Counted from the first letter of the stretch, positions 51,078 through 59,763 are shown. The stretch is DNA of 64,000 bases from Pontibacter virosus (GCF_003096355.1 NZ_QEKI01000001.1:310001-374000); one strand, 5' to 3'. Notes: generated from the sequence alone by a model not told the origin. Numbers and translations: made by a program.

Positions 51078-51650
51078 TTATAGGTATAGCTTATGTACCT
51101 TAATGTATTCTGCCACTTCGTCGGGCACCATATATTTAATGGACTTCTCTTCTTTGATGCACTGCCTGATAAATGTGGCGGAGATATCCAGCACAGGGGC
51201 TTTGATAAAGGTGACGTTGGACATGGGAGGCAGTTCAGTAGTATTGGAGCCAGACCGTGGGTATACGTATACCCGGTGGTATTCCAAAATCTTCTCTGAG
51301 TTCTTCCACTTTGGGAAGAGCGGCAGATTGTCCTCCCCCATAATCAGCACAAACTCGTAGCTCGGGTATTTCTCCTGCAGGTAAGTGAGCGTGTCGATAG
51401 TGTAGCTGGGTTTAGGCATGTTGAACTCAATGTTCGATACCCCAAGATCCGGGTTGTCGGCAACAGCCAGCGACACCATGTGCAACCGGTCGAACTCGTG
51501 CAGCAGTGTATTGCTTGGTTTAAAAGGGTTCTGCGGCGACACGACCAGCCACACCGTATCCAGGTCTGTGTTGTTGGCCATATAATTGGCCAGTATCAGG
51601 TGCCCGATGTGAATGGGGTTGAACGAGCCAAACAGCAACCCTACTTTCAT
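51078..51650 (-). CDS. nadD: Nicotinate-nucleotide adenylyltransferase
   Basis: Makes NaAD (or NAD) from the mononucleotide and ATP, late in NAD synthesis. The 190-residue Rossmann-like protein has the family start GLLFGSFNPIHIGHL and a later ISATFIRQ in place of ISSTxIR. It overlaps the gmk stop by four bases, implying translational coupling. Confidence 0.96.
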   Translation of the reverse strand: MKVGLLFGSFNPIHIGHLILANYMANNTDLDTVWLVVSPQNPFKPSNTLLHEFDRLHMVSLAVADNPDLGVSNIEFNMPKPSYTIDTLTYLQEKYPSYEFVLIMGEDNLPLFPKWKNSEKILEYHRVYVYPRSGSNTTELPPMSNVTFIKAPVLDISATFIRQCIKEEKSIKYMVPDEVAEYIKVHKLYL

Positions 51651-52231
51651 ACGATAGCGGGTTCAGCGTTCAGAAACTCATTTACCAGTTTTTCTGCCTT
51701 CACGCAGGCTTCTTCCAGGTTATCGTTCACGATCACCTTGTCAAACTGGTCTTCAAATTTCATCTCAAACTCAGCTTTAAAAACACGGCTCGATATGCTG
51801 GACGCAGAGTCGGTGTTGCGGGCCTGCAAACGCTTGGCCAGTTCCTGTATGGAAGGCGGCTTTACGAAAACCGCCAGTGCTCTCTCTTTGTAAAAATGCT
51901 TTATGCTTAATCCTCCTTTTACATCCACGTCCAGTATCACGTGTTTGCCACTTTTCCAGATGCGCTCTATTTCAGATTTCAAAGTGCCGTAGAAGGCGCC
52001 TTCGTAAACCTCTTCCCACTCCACGAATTCATCTTTCGCGATCTTCTGCTTAAATTCTTCTGGTGTTATGAAGTAGTAGTCTTTTCCGTTTTCTTCAGTG
52101 CGGCCGCGCTTATCGCGTGTACAGGCCGATATAGAGAAGGCAAGCGATGGGTTTACCTGTAAGAGGTGCTTTACAATAGTAGTTTTGCCGGCGCCGGAGG
52201 GAGCCGAAAAAATGATGATCTTTCCTTGCAT
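51647..52231 (-). CDS. gmk: Guanylate kinase
   Basis: Converts GMP to GDP. It has 194 residues with the P-loop FSAPSGAGKTT and the GMP-binding SACTRDKRGRTEENGKDYYF. Its start is six bases after the anti-sigma stop, and its end overlaps nadD. This links nucleotide and NAD synthesis with a sigma-factor unit, probably by chance of operon growth. Confidence 0.97.
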   Translation of the reverse strand: MQGKIIIFSAPSGAGKTTIVKHLLQVNPSLAFSISACTRDKRGRTEENGKDYYFITPEEFKQKIAKDEFVEWEEVYEGAFYGTLKSEIERIWKSGKHVILDVDVKGGLSIKHFYKERALAVFVKPPSIQELAKRLQARNTDSASSISSRVFKAEFEMKFEDQFDKVIVNDNLEEACVKAEKLVNEFLNAEPAIV

Positions 52232-52237
52232 CAGGGG

Positions 52238-52519
52238 TTATACAGTTTCTTGAATTCTGGCTTTAATGGACAAAGCTAAGCTTTCCGGCACAATTACGCG
52301 CTTAAGATGACCACATACAAGCCCTTTGAGGAGTTTTTGCTTTTGATGGCTTTCGAAGCAGGGAACGCACTCTTCGATATGGGTATTAAAATAAGACTGT
52401 TCTTCGACGGAGGCTTCTCCATCAATCATCAGGTCCAATAACTTGACAATCTTGTCGCATTCCGACTCATGCCCGTCATCGGAAAGTTTCTGGTGCGTTT
52501 CTGTAAATCTTGATTCCAT
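52238..52519 (-). CDS. Anti-sigma factor with zinc-binding motif
   Basis: Likely a small cytosolic inhibitor of the sigma factor encoded just before it. It has 93 residues and no membrane helix. Residues of about 18-53 hold an H-x-x-x-C, then H-x-x-x-C-x-x-C pattern (HESEC, then HIEECVPC) typical of ZAS-type anti-sigma proteins. The lack of a membrane anchor points to a soluble, perhaps redox- or zinc-linked, signal. It is 25 bases after the sigma gene. Confidence 0.8.
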   Translation of the reverse strand: MESRFTETHQKLSDDGHESECDKIVKLLDLMIDGEASVEEQSYFNTHIEECVPCFESHQKQKLLKGLVCGHLKRVIVPESLALSIKARIQETV

Positions 52520-52544
52520 CTTAACTCAAAGTCTTTAGGTTATT

Positions 52545-53138
52545 CTAACTGTTATATCCCATGCTCTTCGCATACTTTTCCAACTTCTCTTTCAAAGAGT
52601 TACGGGCACGGTGCAACCTGGAACGCACGGTACCGATCGGTATATCCAGAATTTTAGCCATTTCCTCGTAGGTGAAACCTTCAAGATCGCAAAGGATGAT
52701 CACGGTCCTGAAGTCGACCGGCAATGCGTTTAAGGCACTGGCCACCTCGTCGCCAATCAGGTCCTGCACGCTTTCGGTGCGCATGTCGGTCGTGGAGGCT
52801 ACGCCGCCCTCGCCTTCTACGTCGTCCGAATTGTAGTACCCTTCGACCTCACTATAGTCTACTTTGGCCGGCTGTTTGCTCTTCTTCCGGAACTCATTGA
52901 TGAAAGAGTTCTTCAGGATTCGGAACAGCCAGGCTTTTGCATTAGTTCCTTGCTCAAAGTAATCGAAAAAGCGGTAAGCCTTCAGGTACGTCTCCTGCAC
53001 CAGGTCATTGGCATCATCTTCATCGAGGGTGAGCCTGTAGGCAAAATTGTACAGAGGATCCAGCACAGGCAGTAGCTCCGCCTCGAATCGGGCGTCTTTT
53101 TCCTCTTTACTCAACTGTTTACCTGTTTGCTCGCTCAT
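52545..53138 (-). CDS. ECF-type RNA polymerase sigma factor
   Basis: Directs RNA polymerase to a special promoter set. The 197-residue protein has sigma region 2 (about 25-95; DEDDANDLVQETYLKAYRFF) and region 4 (about 135-185; GFTYEEMAKILDIPIGTVRSRLHRAR), with a longer-than-usual linker containing an acidic stretch. The next gene encodes a zinc-type anti-sigma factor. The upstream region shows TATATTTG at 53186-53193. The regulon is unknown; no matching repeated promoter was traced. Confidence 0.93.
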   Translation of the reverse strand: MSEQTGKQLSKEEKDARFEAELLPVLDPLYNFAYRLTLDEDDANDLVQETYLKAYRFFDYFEQGTNAKAWLFRILKNSFINEFRKKSKQPAKVDYSEVEGYYNSDDVEGEGGVASTTDMRTESVQDLIGDEVASALNALPVDFRTVIILCDLEGFTYEEMAKILDIPIGTVRSRLHRARNSLKEKLEKYAKSMGYNS

Positions 53139-53185
53139 TTGACTTGATTTTGTAATTTATAAAGTCGTAATCGCGTAATTATACG

Positions 53186-53193
53186 CAAATATA
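53186..53193 (-). promoter_or_regulatory. Promoter -7 element TATATTTG for the ECF sigma operon
   Basis: Matches TAnnTTTG on the minus strand, 47 bases before the sigma ATG. The -33 TTG is not seen at the standard spacing. If the sigma factor controls itself, an ECF-type site should also be present nearby. Confidence 0.45.
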
Positions 53194-53253
53194 GAAATTT
53201 TAATTACATACCCCCCTAGCCGCATTTGGGTTGCACGGATCTGCATTGGCATG

Positions 53254-53317
53254 TACGGAACAGGGCAATTAACCACTATAGTCCCTTTCTTTATTAGAAA
53301 CATACGGAATTTCCGTA
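53254..53317. promoter_or_regulatory. TACGGAA repeat cluster, possible operator
   Basis: One TACGGAA (53254-53260) is followed by a perfect inverted pair TACGGAA-T-TTCCGTA (53303-53317). The pair has two arms of seven around one central base. It lies between the divergent sigma and glycosyltransferase genes, upstream of both promoters, as a regulator-binding site would. Confidence 0.4.
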
Positions 53318-53345
53318 CTTTCAGTAGTTGCTGAGCTTTTTTTAA

Positions 53346-53373
53346 TTGATTTAAGCGTTAAAACTTAATTTTG
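53346..53373 (+). promoter_or_regulatory. Promoter TTG-N17-TAATTTTG for the double glycosyltransferase gene
   Basis: TTG at 53346-53348 stands 17 bases before TAATTTTG at 53366-53373, about 30 bases before the chosen ATG. The spacing is slightly shorter than the ideal 19. A TTG start inside this element would be the only alternative start, which makes the ATG the better choice. Confidence 0.5.
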
Positions 53374-53403
53374 CAGTTCGAACCACTCAGGGGATTCCCA
53401 AGC

Positions 53404-54942
53404 ATGAGCCAAGCCATATCCGTTACCATCCTGACCAAAAACAGCCAGCAGTACCTCGCGGACTGCCTGCACTCATTGCACTGCTTTCCAGAAGTAATTG
53501 TGCTGGACAATGGTTCTACGGATGATACCCTGGCTATAGCTGGCCGCTTTCCGAATGTGCGTATTGTGGAACACCCTTTTATCGGATTTGGACCGATGAA
53601 AAACCTGGCTGCGCAGCATGCCACCCATTCCTGGGTTCTTTCCGTTGACAGCGACGAGGTGCTTTCCACTCAGCTCGCAGAAGAGATCCTGCAGCTTGAC
53701 CTGGGCGCCACCCGCAACGTATACAGCTTCCTGCGCCATAACTTTTACGGCAAGAAGCACATCAAAGCCTGCGGTTGGGGCAACGACTATGTGCTGCGCC
53801 TCTACCACAAAGACACCACCCGCTTCGCAGACCTGCCTGTGCACGAGTACATCCTGACGGACGGCTTGCAGGTGCAACCCCTGCGAGGCACCATAGATCA
53901 CTTCTCTTTCAACAGCATATCGCAGCTGATCGCTAAGATGGACCAGTATACGACCCTCTTTGCCAAAGAGAAACGATTCCGGAAAAGCTCTTCCCCTGCT
54001 AAAAGCTATTTCAAGTGGACTTTCTCGCTTTTCAGGAACTATGTGCTTCAGCGCGGGTTTTTGTATGGGTATGAAGGTATGGCTATCTCCTTTTCCAACG
54101 CTAATGGCACATTTTACAAATACATGAAACTGCACGAAGAGAACCAGCGCCTCGGCATCAGTTTGGTCATCACCACCTACAACTGGAAAGAAGCCTTAGG
54201 TACGGTGTTGCGTAGTGCCTTTACACAAAGTGAGTTGCCACGCGAGATTATTGTGGCCGACGACGGCTCCCGTGACGACACACGTGCCCTTGTGGAGAGC
54301 CTGGCAAAGGAATCGCCGGTGCCGCTGCTGCACAGTTGGCAGGAAGACCTGGGCTTCAAGGCAGCTGAGAGCCGCAACAAGGCCATTGCGATGGCGACAG
54401 GCGAGTATGTGGTGATCATTGATGGCGATATGGTGCTGCACCCTGATTTCTTGAAGGGTCACCGCCGGGCTGCCCGCAAAGGCTATTTCACGCAAGGGAA
54501 ACGGGTGCTTTTGAGTCCTGAGTTGAGTCAGAAACTGATCACCCGCGGCCCTGCTCCTATCTCCCCTCTTTCGTCAGGTATAAAGAACAGGTTTAACGCC
54601 ACCAACTCCCCTTTCCTATCCAGGCTTTTCAGCAAAGACAAAGCAGGCATTACCTCTATCAAAAGCTGTAACATGGGCTTCTGGATGGAGGACATCATCC
54701 GGGTGAACGGCTTTAATGAGGACTTCGTAGGTTGGGGCCGTGAAGACAGTGAGTTTGCCATCCGGTTGCTCAACAGCGGTACCAAACGACAGAACCTTGC
54801 CTTTGGGGGCGTGGCCTATCACTTGCACCACCAGGAAAACTCGCGCCAGAGTCTAGCCGCTAACGATGCCATACTGGAGAGGGCCATTTCTGAGAAAAGC
54901 ACCTTCTGCCCCAACGGCATCAACAAGCATCTCCAAGAATAG
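53404..54942 (+). CDS. Fused double glycosyltransferase (two GT2 domains)
   Basis: Probably adds two sugars in surface polysaccharide or lipid A-core synthesis. The 512-residue protein has two GT-A domains in one chain. Residues of about 5-235 resemble WaaE/KdtX-like core transferases (FPEVIVLDNGSTDDT; DSD at 82-84). Residues of about 252-512 form a second GT2 domain (REIIVADDGSRDDT; DGD at 340-342) with a C-terminal GWGREDSEFAIR segment (443-454) as in GT7C-like galactosyltransferases. Both metal-binding motifs are intact. The two parts are often separate genes in other bacteria, so this is likely a true fusion. The acceptors and donors are not known. Confidence 0.85.
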   Translation: MSQAISVTILTKNSQQYLADCLHSLHCFPEVIVLDNGSTDDTLAIAGRFPNVRIVEHPFIGFGPMKNLAAQHATHSWVLSVDSDEVLSTQLAEEILQLDLGATRNVYSFLRHNFYGKKHIKACGWGNDYVLRLYHKDTTRFADLPVHEYILTDGLQVQPLRGTIDHFSFNSISQLIAKMDQYTTLFAKEKRFRKSSSPAKSYFKWTFSLFRNYVLQRGFLYGYEGMAISFSNANGTFYKYMKLHEENQRLGISLVITTYNWKEALGTVLRSAFTQSELPREIIVADDGSRDDTRALVESLAKESPVPLLHSWQEDLGFKAAESRNKAIAMATGEYVVIIDGDMVLHPDFLKGHRRAARKGYFTQGKRVLLSPELSQKLITRGPAPISPLSSGIKNRFNATNSPFLSRLFSKDKAGITSIKSCNMGFWMEDIIRVNGFNEDFVGWGREDSEFAIRLLNSGTKRQNLAFGGVAYHLHHQENSRQSLAANDAILERAISEKSTFCPNGINKHLQE

Positions 54943-54963
54943 TAAGAGTACTTTATTTTGCTG

Positions 54964-55009
54964 ATGCCTATACCTGCTATCTGGTTGAATCCGCATCAGG
55001 TATAGGCAT
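54964..55009 (+). terminator. Terminator made of the CTATACCTG/CAGGTATAG word
   Basis: Perfect 13-base arms ATGCCTATACCTG/CAGGTATAGGCAT flank a 20-base loop and are followed by GGTATTTTTAT. It ends the glycosyltransferase transcript. The stem arms are two opposed copies of the over-represented genome word. Confidence 0.75.
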
Positions 55010-55170
55010 GGTATTTTTATAGCTTAGTCTGTATTAAAGACAATGGCATAACATCGGGTATAGCCTGGAGGCAACAAAAGTTCGGCTTTGCAGTAATATA
55101 AATATTAAGATATTTTTTATTACAAAATATATTAGCTTCATATTATACCCTCTAACGCTCTTGCATCCAG

Positions 55171-58143
55171 ATGCGCCTTCTCGCTCTTATATTTTTACTG
55201 GTCGTTTCGCTCAGCTTACAGGCGCAGCAGTTCAATTTCAGAAACTGGTCGCTTGAGCAGGGCTTGCCACAGTCGCAGGTAAACGACATTCTGCAGGACC
55301 ACAAAGGGCAACTCTGGGTGGCCACTCTTGGTGGCCTTAGCCGCTTTGATGGCTCAACCTTCCACACTTACACGAAGCGCGACGGTATGAGCAGCAACAG
55401 TATAAACTGCCTTTTACTCGACAGCCGGCACCGCATCTGGATCGGTACAACCGATCAGGGACTGATGCTGCTCAGCAGGAATAGTTTTTATGTGTATGAC
55501 CAAAAGGCCGGGCTCCCTCTCGGAGGCGTTCACAGCATTACGGAAGACAACGAGGGCACTATCTGGGCGGCTACAGACAGCGGCGTGTACTCTCTGGTCA
55601 AAAATAAGCTTGCACGGCGCACTGATTTGCCGCGTATCCGCTACAACGACATTCTCTTTTCTGCCACAAATGAGCTTTGGGCAGGAAGCGATTGGCAAGG
55701 TGTGTACAGAATCAACGCAAAGGGGGCAAACAACTATACCTCTGCTAACAGTACCTTGCCTCACAACAGTATCAATGTACTGAACCAGTCACCTGACGGC
55801 ACTATCTGGATCGGCACAGCTAACGGAGCGGCCACTTTCAAGCTAAACAAACTGGAAAATTTTGAGCTCCCTCCAGGTATAGAAAGCCCGAACATACGAG
55901 ATTTCACGACTGACAACTACGGCCATCAGTGGCTAAGCCTGCGTCTCAATGGTGTGCTCAAATACGACGGCAAAAAATTCCAGCACCTGACCCGCTATAG
56001 TGGTTTGCGCACAGACAAGGTCAATTGCATTACAACAGACCGTGAGGGCAACATCTGGATTGGGACGTCCGGTCAAGGGCTGATGCAGTACCGAAACCCC
56101 TGGTTCGTTCACTTCTTTGATATGGGAGAGGTAAAGGAACCCATGATATCGGCCCTGGCGCAGGATACCCGGGGCAGAGTGTGGCTCGGCACCGATGACG
56201 GTTATGCAGCCTTTATGGAAGGGGGCGTACTGAACTGGCTGCAAACCGACCTCTGGCCAAAAGGCACCACGCTACACGGCATGTGGGTGGCGCACGAAAA
56301 CGATGTTTGGGTCTGCACCAGCAACGGCCTGTACCGGTTAGGGCCTGGGAAGGTAGCACATTATGGTATAGCGCAGGGACTACCCTCGGCAGAGGTATAC
56401 CAGGCCATGCCCCTGCAAAATGGCAAGCTGCTGCTTGCCACAGCGGCCGGATTAGCCATCCTGTCTCCCGATCAGCAGGGCATCAAACCTCTGCACGCAT
56501 CAAAGTTCACGGGGAAAGTGTATGCGCTGCACCGTGACAGTAACGGCAGGGTGTGGGTCGGTGCCGAGAAAGGTGTGTTCCGGTATGAAAATAACACTGT
56601 AACTGCTGTAAATGATCTGGAAGAACAAGGTTTCCGCGAGATCTTAACCATTGCTGAGGATGAGTCAGGTACGCTATATTTTGGCGGCTTCAACTACGGC
56701 ATCATGGCCTGGCACGACAAATGGAAGGCTCCGAAGGTGTTCAGCGCCCGCAACGGACTTCCAAATGAAGGTATAAAAAGCCTGTTTGTCGACAACACCA
56801 ACCATCTATGGGTGGGCACTAGTCGTGGGGTCCTGAAGGTGCAGCTCGATCAGCTCCATACCAGGGGTCGTCTCAGCATTCGGGCCTATGCGAACCAGGA
56901 AGGGTTCAGGGGCCTCGAAGTCAGTAACAAGGGAATTACGCAGACGCCCGACGGTACGGTGTGGTTTGCCACGGCCAAAGGATTGACCATGTACCTGCCG
57001 GACATGGATCGTCGCAACCAGGTATACCCCAACACGCTCCTGACCAACATCATGCTTTTCCAGAAGCCAACCGACTGGGAGAGCATGGGCTACAGTACAG
57101 ACTCCTCCACCGGGCTTCCGGTAAACCTGCGGCTTGCACACAACCGAAACCACCTGACGTTTGACTTTCATGGCATCTCGCTCACTGCCCCTGACCGGGT
57201 GCGTTACCGTTATCGTCTTAAGGGGCACGACGACCATTGGTCGGCCGTCACAGACTATTCTTTTGCCACCTACGCCAGCCTCGATCCAGGCACCTATACC
57301 TTTGAACTCCTGGCCGCCAACAGCGACGGCTACTGGACCCCGAGCCCACTTTCCTATACCTTCACCATTGTGCCACCGGTGTGGCGCCGGGAGTGGTTCA
57401 TAGTGCTACTGGTGCTCCTGGCCACCGGAGCCACCATCAGTGTGGTCAGGCTACGCGAAAGAAGCCTGGTCAAGCTCAACACCTTGCTCGAACAAAAGGT
57501 ACAGCACCGAACGCAGCTACTAGAGGAAAAAAACCGGGAAAAGGAGATTCTTTTGAAAGAGATCCATCACCGTGTCAAGAATAACCTACAGATCATCATG
57601 AGTATGCTCAACTTGCAGACCCGGCGTGTGCAGGACCTCAAGGCCCTTGAAGTGATGCAGTCTGTACGGGGACGGGTTAGGTCGATGGCTATTTTGCATG
57701 AGCGCCTTTACCAGCACGAAGACCTGGCTTCGATCGATCTGAATGCCTACATCGAGGCTATATGTGAAGGCTTAGGCGCCACGTATGGCATAAGGGAGCG
57801 TCATATCAAAATCAAAATTGCCATCCCTACCATCATGGTAGAGGCCGATACGGCGCTTTCGCTGGGCTTGATTGTCAATGAGCTCGTTTCTAATTCCATT
57901 AAATATGCCTTCCCTAACAGGTACGGGCAGATCGCTATCTACTTAAAACCAGAACAGGAAAACGCCTATACCCTGACTGTGCATGACGATGGCATAGGCT
58001 TGCCTCCAGACTTTGAAGAGCGACGCAAGAAGTCGTTTGGCCTGCAGCTGGTTTCGTCACTGGCCAAAAAGCTGGGCGGTAATATCGAGTTCCAAAACAA
58101 TAATGGTACAAAATCAATATTACATTTTGTTTTGGCATCGTAA
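55171..58143 (+). CDS. Two-component sensor: propeller repeats, membrane helix, HisKA_2 kinase
   Basis: A membrane sensor kinase. A signal peptide (MRLLALIFLLVVSLSLQA) leads to about 600 residues of repeated Reg_prop units; the recurring I-W-x-G-T/A-x-x-G-L/V pattern appears many times (for example IWIGTTDQGL, IWAATDSGV). A Y_Y_Y-type domain follows near 655-735, then a membrane helix at about 743-765, and a histidine kinase of the HisKA_2 type with His799/800 in EIHHRVKNNLQ, and a HATPase_c domain (NELVSNSIKYAF; HDDGIGLP). No receiver or DNA-binding domain is fused, unlike the usual hybrid form. The gene for the response regulator follows by 30 bases. The ligand is probably extracellular but unknown. 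Confidence 0.92.
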   Translation: MRLLALIFLLVVSLSLQAQQFNFRNWSLEQGLPQSQVNDILQDHKGQLWVATLGGLSRFDGSTFHTYTKRDGMSSNSINCLLLDSRHRIWIGTTDQGLMLLSRNSFYVYDQKAGLPLGGVHSITEDNEGTIWAATDSGVYSLVKNKLARRTDLPRIRYNDILFSATNELWAGSDWQGVYRINAKGANNYTSANSTLPHNSINVLNQSPDGTIWIGTANGAATFKLNKLENFELPPGIESPNIRDFTTDNYGHQWLSLRLNGVLKYDGKKFQHLTRYSGLRTDKVNCITTDREGNIWIGTSGQGLMQYRNPWFVHFFDMGEVKEPMISALAQDTRGRVWLGTDDGYAAFMEGGVLNWLQTDLWPKGTTLHGMWVAHENDVWVCTSNGLYRLGPGKVAHYGIAQGLPSAEVYQAMPLQNGKLLLATAAGLAILSPDQQGIKPLHASKFTGKVYALHRDSNGRVWVGAEKGVFRYENNTVTAVNDLEEQGFREILTIAEDESGTLYFGGFNYGIMAWHDKWKAPKVFSARNGLPNEGIKSLFVDNTNHLWVGTSRGVLKVQLDQLHTRGRLSIRAYANQEGFRGLEVSNKGITQTPDGTVWFATAKGLTMYLPDMDRRNQVYPNTLLTNIMLFQKPTDWESMGYSTDSSTGLPVNLRLAHNRNHLTFDFHGISLTAPDRVRYRYRLKGHDDHWSAVTDYSFATYASLDPGTYTFELLAANSDGYWTPSPLSYTFTIVPPVWRREWFIVLLVLLATGATISVVRLRERSLVKLNTLLEQKVQHRTQLLEEKNREKEILLKEIHHRVKNNLQIIMSMLNLQTRRVQDLKALEVMQSVRGRVRSMAILHERLYQHEDLASIDLNAYIEAICEGLGATYGIRERHIKIKIAIPTIMVEADTALSLGLIVNELVSNSIKYAFPNRYGQIAIYLKPEQENAYTLTVHDDGIGLPPDFEERRKKSFGLQLVSSLAKKLGGNIEFQNNNGTKSILHFVLAS

Positions 58144-58173
58144 GTTGTTATTTTTACGTATGAGATTAATGCT

Positions 58174-58914
58174 ATGACAAAACCGAAGATTCTTATTTCA
58201 GAAGACGAAATTATAATCGCAGAAGACTTGGCTGCCTGTTTAGAGGAGCTAGGCTATCAGACGTGTGCCATCGACTCCGGTGAGAACACTCTTGACATGA
58301 TCAGGACCATGCGGCCAGACCTGGTTCTGCTTGATGTGAACCTGAAGGGCGATATTGACGGCATTGAAGTCGGCTCTAAAATTCGGCAGGAATTCGACAT
58401 TCCTTTCATCTACCTGACCGCCTATGCAGACAAGGATACGCTGGACAGGGCAAAGAAGACAGAGCCTGATGGCTTTCTGGCCAAACCATTCGACGAAAAG
58501 AACCTGCGCTCTGCTATTGAGCTCGCTCTCTACAAGCACGACTCCGGGCATAAAGCAGCGGAAAATGGCGTGGGCAAAGTTCCCAAAGAGTCAGATACGC
58601 AAACCGACTACATTTTTGTAAAGGTAAAGCATCGCATCATTAAGGTCCAGTACAGTGACATTTTGTGGGTAGAGGCCTATGACAACTACTCCTTTATCGT
58701 TACTGGGGATCAGAAGTACCTGGTGAGTTCTACCTTGAAAGACATGGAGCATAAGCTGCCTTCCAGCAATTTTGTGCGTGTGCACCGCTCTTACATCGCC
58801 AACCTCGACAAAGTAGAGGCCCTGGAAGAAAACGCGGTCGTATTCTCCAAAGGCGATGTCCCGATCGGCAAGTCTTACAAGAAGGCGCTGATGTCGCGTT
58901 TCAACATTATATAA
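58174..58914 (+). CDS. LytTR-family response regulator
   Basis: Receives phosphate from the sensor just upstream and binds DNA. The REC domain covers about residues 1-120: acidic pocket Asp11/Glu12, phospho-acceptor Asp54 in LVLLDVNL, and the later lysine in FLAKPF. The LytTR domain covers about 145-246 (YSDILWVEAYDNYSFI; FVRVHRSYIANL). The gap of 30 bases to the sensor suggests one transcript. Targets may include adjacent glycosyltransferase genes, which flank the pair on both sides; this is an inference from position. Confidence 0.95.
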   Translation: MTKPKILISEDEIIIAEDLAACLEELGYQTCAIDSGENTLDMIRTMRPDLVLLDVNLKGDIDGIEVGSKIRQEFDIPFIYLTAYADKDTLDRAKKTEPDGFLAKPFDEKNLRSAIELALYKHDSGHKAAENGVGKVPKESDTQTDYIFVKVKHRIIKVQYSDILWVEAYDNYSFIVTGDQKYLVSSTLKDMEHKLPSSNFVRVHRSYIANLDKVEALEENAVVFSKGDVPIGKSYKKALMSRFNII

Positions 58915-58946
58915 CACATACCTATCTTCCGACAAAGGACATTATT

Positions 58947-58982
58947 TGCCCTGACTCCTAAATAATTGTGGGGTCAGGGCAA
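58947..58982 (+). terminator. Terminator after the LytTR gene
   Basis: Arms TTGCCCTGAC-TCC and GGG-GTCAGGGCAA pair, with one G-T, around an 11-base loop. ATTATTTT follows on the plus strand. Confidence 0.7.
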
Positions 58983-59000
58983 TTATTTTCGGTGTCACGC

Positions 59001-59008
59001 TATCTTTG
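59001..59008 (+). promoter_or_regulatory. Promoter -7 element TATCTTTG before the third glycosyltransferase
   Basis: Matches TAnnTTTG and lies about 20 bases before the chosen ATG and just after the previous terminator. The upstream TTG is too far to count. Confidence 0.4.
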
Positions 59009-59028
59009 TGCTTCGTCAAAGCATTTTT

Positions 59029-59763
59029 ATGTCTAAAAGAATCACTGTCGTTTTTACCAGCTGCAATCGCTTCGACCTGTTGGAGGCCACATTGAAGACC
59101 TTCTTCAAGTTCAATACCTACCCTGTTGAAAAGATCCTGGTGATTGAGGACAGCGGAAACCGGAAAGGCCTCGAGAAGGTGCTGCAAAAATTCGACTACG
59201 ACAAGTTCGAGACGATTGTGAACCCGGAACAGCTGGGCCAGCGCCGAAGCATTGAGATTGCCTATAGCCAGGTAGACACAGAGTATATCTTTCACTGCGA
59301 AGATGACTGGGTATTCCTTCGGGAGGGTTTTATAGAGGACTCGCTTACTCTCATGGAAGCTTTCCCGAAACTGATCACCGTTTGGGGCAGAATTGCCAAA
59401 GAGCTACCTACTGATTTCTTCGCTGAAGAAGTGCAGGAGTACCAGGGCATCAGGTATAGAGAAGTGAAGAAGGAAATTTTTATCCTGAACCCGAGCCTGA
59501 AGCGCATGAGCGATTACAAGGTGATGGGTGGTTTCACACAGTTCAGCCTTGGGCAGTTCGAGCGTGAGATTTCAGACTTCTTTAGTGATTTGGGGTATAC
59601 AGCCGTCATTTTGGACAGACCTTATACCACGCATTTGGGCTTGCATCGCCGTGTCCACTATCGTGACAAAGCCAACAAGTATCTCAAACTTGACAACAAG
59701 TTCAAGCAGGTGAAAGCCTCGGTATACAAGTTCTTTAAACTGGGAAAATACAAGCAGCAATAA
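59029..59763 (+). CDS. Glycosyltransferase, GT-A fold
   Basis: Likely transfers a sugar in surface glycan synthesis. The start giving MSKRITVVFTSCNRF is chosen; it lies just after a promoter element, and the 21-codon upstream extension of the frame runs through that element. The product has 244 residues. The GT-A nucleotide-binding start (VVFTSCNRFDLL), a late acidic motif YIFHCEDDWVF near residue 85 in the DXD position, and a basic C-terminus are visible. The donor and acceptor are unknown. It follows the two-component pair but is probably its own transcript. Confidence 0.8.
   Translation: MSKRITVVFTSCNRFDLLEATLKTFFKFNTYPVEKILVIEDSGNRKGLEKVLQKFDYDKFETIVNPEQLGQRRSIEIAYSQVDTEYIFHCEDDWVFLREGFIEDSLTLMEAFPKLITVWGRIAKELPTDFFAEEVQEYQGIRYREVKKEIFILNPSLKRMSDYKVMGGFTQFSLGQFEREISDFFSDLGYTAVILDRPYTTHLGLHRRVHYRDKANKYLKLDNKFKQVKASVYKFFKLGKYKQQ

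Noticed and set aside
53473-54135. A 220-codon minus-strand frame opposite the double glycosyltransferase
   Set aside because: It has no domain motif, while the plus-strand frame has two GT2 domains with intact metal motifs.
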